A stretch of DNA of 64,000 bases from Sphingomonas taxi. Lineage in GTDB: Bacteria; Pseudomonadota; Alphaproteobacteria; Sphingomonadales; Sphingomonadaceae. A model generated the notes under the pieces. The model did not search any database, had not been told where the DNA came from, and saw only the letters and a list, made by a program, of their open reading frames with translations. The stretch is taken from contig QFMX01000002.1 of the NCBI GenBank assembly GCA_003240625.1, positions 248,001-312,000 of the forward strand. Direction: 5' to 3'. Position numbers and translations under genes: made by a program. The first letter of the stretch is position 1. The number at the start of each line of letters is the position of its first letter. Below are positions 61,652-64,000 of this stretch, piece after piece.

Positions 61652-63247
61652 TTAGTTCGTTTCCGCGCGCGGCGTGCCGCTCTGCGTCACCGGTTGCGGC
61701 CCGTTTGCGGTCGCCTCCAGCGTCGAATCCCCGCCCAGCACGCGGTACAAGGTCACGCGGTTGCTGGCGCCGACCAACTGCGTGGCGACCAGGTTGCGTT
61801 GCGCGGTGTAGAGCGAGCGTTGCGCGTCGAGCGAGCTCAGGAACGTGTCGATCCCGCCGCGGTAGCGCGCATCGGTGAGGCGGTACGTGTCCTGCGCCGC
61901 GGCCGAGAAGTTCTGGTTCGCCTTCAACTGGTCGGCGATCGTGCCCTGGCGCGCGAGCGCGTCGGCGGTTTCCTGGAACGCGGTCTGGATCGTCTTTTCG
62001 TAGGTGGCGAGCGCGGCGTCGCGCTGGGCCTTCGAATAGGCGACCCCGGCGATCCCGGCACCGGCACGGAAGATCGGGTAGCTGACCGAGGGCGCGACCG
62101 AATAGTTGAATGCGCCGCCGCTGAACAGCGAGGTCAGCGACGTGCTCGCGAACCCGAGGATCCCGGTCAGCGAGATCCGCGGGAACAGTTCCGCGCGCGC
62201 CGCGCCGATCTCGGCGTTGGTGGCGCGCAGTTCATACTCGGACTGCACGACGTCCGGACGTCGCAGGAGGATGCTGCTGTCGAGCCCCGCCGGCAGCGTG
62301 GCGACGGTCGGCAGCGCCTGCTCGATCGACTCGGGCAGAAGCGCGGCGTCGACCGGCGCACCGACAAGCAATTGCAGTGCGTTCACGTCCTGCGCGAGCG
62401 CGGTGCGTTGCTGCGCGAGGTCGGACTGCGCGGTGAACAGGATCTGCTGCGCCTGGCGGAGATCGGTGCGCGGGGCGACGCCGCCGCGCAGCCGCGCATT
62501 GGTCAGCGTGACGCTGCGCTGCGAACTGGCGACGGTGTCCTGCGCGATCTTGAGCAGGCTCTGGTCGGAGGCATAGGTGAGCCACGCATCGGCGATGTCG
62601 CCGACCAGGGTCAGGCGGGTGGCGCGCGCGGCGGCTTCGGTCGAGAAATAGCGATCGAGCGCGGCGCCGGTCAGCGAACGGATCCGGCCGAACAGATCGA
62701 GTTCGAACGCGGTGGTGCCGAGATCGACCGAGAAGGCGCTGTTCGAGCTGGACGAACTGACCACCGATCCGGTGCCCGTTCCGACGCCACCCGTGCCGGT
62801 CCCCGTTCCACCGGTGCCCGTACCAGTTCCGCCCGTACCGGTTCCGCCGGTACCCGTCCCGGTGTTGCCACCCGTACCACTCGTGACCGTATTGCGCGTG
62901 CCGTTGCCGCCGCCCGAATAGGTGTAGCGGCCGCTCGCATCGATCTGCGGCAACAGGTCGGCACGCTGGATGCGGTATTGCGCGCGGGTCGCGGCGATGT
63001 TGGCCGCGGCGACGCGGAGATCGCGGTTGTTCGCCAGTGCCTGGACGATGATCTGTTGCAGCCGCGGGTCGCGGAACACGTCGCGGTAGGTGATCGCGGG
63101 CAGCGTCGCTTCGGACTGGCGGAGATACGCGTCGCCGACCGGGAGCGACGGCGGCACGGGGAGTCCCGTCCGCGCGTATTTGGGCGCGAGCGAGCAACCG
63201 GCGAGCGCGGTCGACGCGGCGAGGATCAGGACTAGCGAGCGCATCAT
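61652..63247 (-). CDS. OprM/NodT-type RND outer-membrane lipoprotein
   Basis: The 531-residue outer-membrane factor has a lipobox LAGC (Cys at about residue 18), two OEP repeats (RDPRLQQIIVQALANNRDLR, SILLRRPDVVQSEYELRATN) and a barrel region. Residues about 121-162 are a Gly/Thr repeat (GTGTGG units), in the place of an extracellular loop, which makes it longer than usual (about 460-490). It forms the exit duct of the adjacent RND pump. The start overlaps the RND stop by four bases (ATGATG). Confidence 0.94.
   Translation of the reverse strand: MMRSLVLILAASTALAGCSLAPKYARTGLPVPPSLPVGDAYLRQSEATLPAITYRDVFRDPRLQQIIVQALANNRDLRVAAANIAATRAQYRIQRADLLPQIDASGRYTYSGGGNGTRNTVTSGTGGNTGTGTGGTGTGGTGTGTGGTGTGTGGVGTGTGSVVSSSSSNSAFSVDLGTTAFELDLFGRIRSLTGAALDRYFSTEAAARATRLTLVGDIADAWLTYASDQSLLKIAQDTVASSQRSVTLTNARLRGGVAPRTDLRQAQQILFTAQSDLAQQRTALAQDVNALQLLVGAPVDAALLPESIEQALPTVATLPAGLDSSILLRRPDVVQSEYELRATNAEIGAARAELFPRISLTGILGFASTSLTSLFSGGAFNYSVAPSVSYPIFRAGAGIAGVAYSKAQRDAALATYEKTIQTAFQETADALARQGTIADQLKANQNFSAAAQDTYRLTDARYRGGIDTFLSSLDAQRSLYTAQRNLVATQLVGASNRVTLYRVLGGDSTLEATANGPQPVTQSGTPRAETN
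62763..62886. repeat. Short tandem repeat within the OprM-like gene
   Basis: Degenerate units built on GGTACCGG/GGAACCGG-like hexamers encode alternating Gly-Thr-Gly on the minus strand. Length is about 120 bases. Unit edges are irregular, as in a minisatellite that changes by slippage. Confidence 0.8.
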
Positions 63248-64000
63248 GCGGGCTCCGGCCGGTGGGGGCCCTGTGGTTCGGGCGGGCCCAACGGTTCATT
63301 GTGATCGCCGTCGTTTCCGTCATGTTCGCCACCCTGATGACCGGTCGGGCGACCGCGCAGCTTGGCGATGCCGTCGCGCGCGCCGCGGCGGACGAGGACG
63401 AAGAACAAGGGGATGTAGAAGATCGCGAGGATCGTCGCGGTCAGCATGCCGCCGACCACCGCGGTGCCGATCGCGATGCGGCTGTTCGCGCCCGCACCGG
63501 TCGACAGCGCCAACGGCAACACGCCGAGGATGAACGCGAACGACGTCATCAGGATCGGGCGAAGACGGATCTTGGCCGCGGACATCGCCGCCTCGATGAC
63601 GCGCTTCCCCTTCTTCTCCTCCTGTTCGGCGAACTCGATCATCAGGATCGCGTTCTTGGCGGCCAGACCCATCGTCGTCAGCAGGCCGATCTGGAGATAG
63701 ACGTCGTTGATCAGGCCACGCAGCGTGACCGCGAGGATCGCGCCGACCAGGCCGAGCGGAATGACGAGCAGCACCGCGATCGGGATCGTCCAGCTCTCGT
63801 AGAGCGCGGCGAGGCACAGGAAGACCACGAGCAGCGACAGGCCGTAGAGGATCGGCGCCTGACCCGAGGACAGTCGCTCCTGATAGGATAGCCCCGCCCA
63901 TGCGATCGAGGTGCCGGGAATCTGGCCGGCGAGTTCGGCGATCCTGGTCATCGCGTCGCCCGAGCTGACGCCCGGCGCGCCGGCCCCCTGGATCTCGTAG
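63244..64000 (-). CDS. RND efflux transporter (AcrB/MexB-like), C-terminal part
   Basis: The frame is open to the window edge, so the start lies beyond it; about 252 C-terminal residues are seen. YEIQGAGAPGVSSGDAM, YQERLSSGQAPILYGLSLLVVF, ESWTIPIAVLLVIPLG, GLAAKNAILMIEFA and RLRPILMTSFAFILGVLPL are typical of HAE1 pumps. It exports hydrophobic drugs by proton antiport through the OprM-like duct. The C-terminus has an unusual Gly/His/Asp/Pro-rich tail of about 30 residues after the last helix. Confidence 0.95.
   Translation of the reverse strand, partial: YEIQGAGAPGVSSGDAMTRIAELAGQIPGTSIAWAGLSYQERLSSGQAPILYGLSLLVVFLCLAALYESWTIPIAVLLVIPLGLVGAILAVTLRGLINDVYLQIGLLTTMGLAAKNAILMIEFAEQEEKKGKRVIEAAMSAAKIRLRPILMTSFAFILGVLPLALSTGAGANSRIAIGTAVVGGMLTATILAIFYIPLFFVLVRRGARDGIAKLRGRPTGHQGGEHDGNDGDHNEPLGPPEPQGPHRPEPA

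Overview
This is a GC-rich (clearly above 60 % G+C by eye), densely coding bacterial chromosome segment. Gene content and style point to an alphaproteobacterium of the Sphingomonadaceae, most likely Sphingomonas: a short NrdA without an obvious ATP-cone, a TorF-type porin next to a full kdp locus, opgG/opgH, many four-base ATGA gene overlaps, and very many intergenic inverted repeats. The genus is an inference from overall resemblance, not from a marker gene. I saw no rRNA, tRNA, CRISPR array, prophage or intact insertion sequence.

Layout. 1-7012: a glycosidase operon (end of a GH3 enzyme, then GH125, GH92 and GH29) joined by ATGA overlaps; the last three have twin-arginine-like leaders, and the set fits stepwise trimming of fucosylated, mannose-rich glycans such as N-glycans. 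7217-9729: a FAD/NAD(P)-binding protein overlapping nhaA. 9860-18688: a TorF-like porin, a 27-residue peptide, kdpF, kdpA, kdpB, kdpC, kdpD and kdpE for high-affinity K+ uptake and its control. 19003-22673: a small membrane protein and the periplasmic glucan genes opgG/D and opgH. 22812-29471 (minus): a MarR-controlled efflux operon (MarR, FUSC, DUF1656, HlyD, NodT-type lipoprotein, DHA2 MFS). 29686-34800 (minus): dTMP kinase, MprF/LpiA, a DUF2147 protein, an AcvB/VirJ-like hydrolase and chorismate mutase. 34949-41718: polyprenyl diphosphate synthase, a Wzx-like flippase, DNA polymerase I and an IPNS-like oxygenase. 41952-45467: a lipoprotein, a Bcr/CflA transporter, a very acidic protein and a beta-barrel outer membrane protein. 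46146-48896: a small accessory patch with an SNase-like protein, a decayed toxin-antitoxin pair, a DUF4160/DUF2442 pair, a HigA-like protein lacking its helix-turn-helix, and a proline-run micro-ORF overlapping a membrane protein gene. 48929-52638: nrdB and nrdA (class I ribonucleotide reductase). 53367-59425: a hybrid histidine kinase, a type II haloacid dehalogenase and a GGDEF-EAL-PilZ protein. 59629-61337: a Gfo/Idh/MocA oxidoreductase and a DEDD exonuclease. 61652-64000 (minus): an OprM-type lipoprotein and the end of an RND pump.

The most striking non-gene feature is a set of at least 18 composite inverted repeats in six sequence families, plus a lone half-copy, spread over almost all long intergenic gaps. 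Four families (C, D, E, F) share one design: paired hairpins with a GAAA or GAAG loop and varying stems. One copy lies in frame inside the signal-peptide region of the NodT-like gene, one appears to supply the Shine-Dalgarno of the AcvB-like gene, and one separates kdpB from kdpC.
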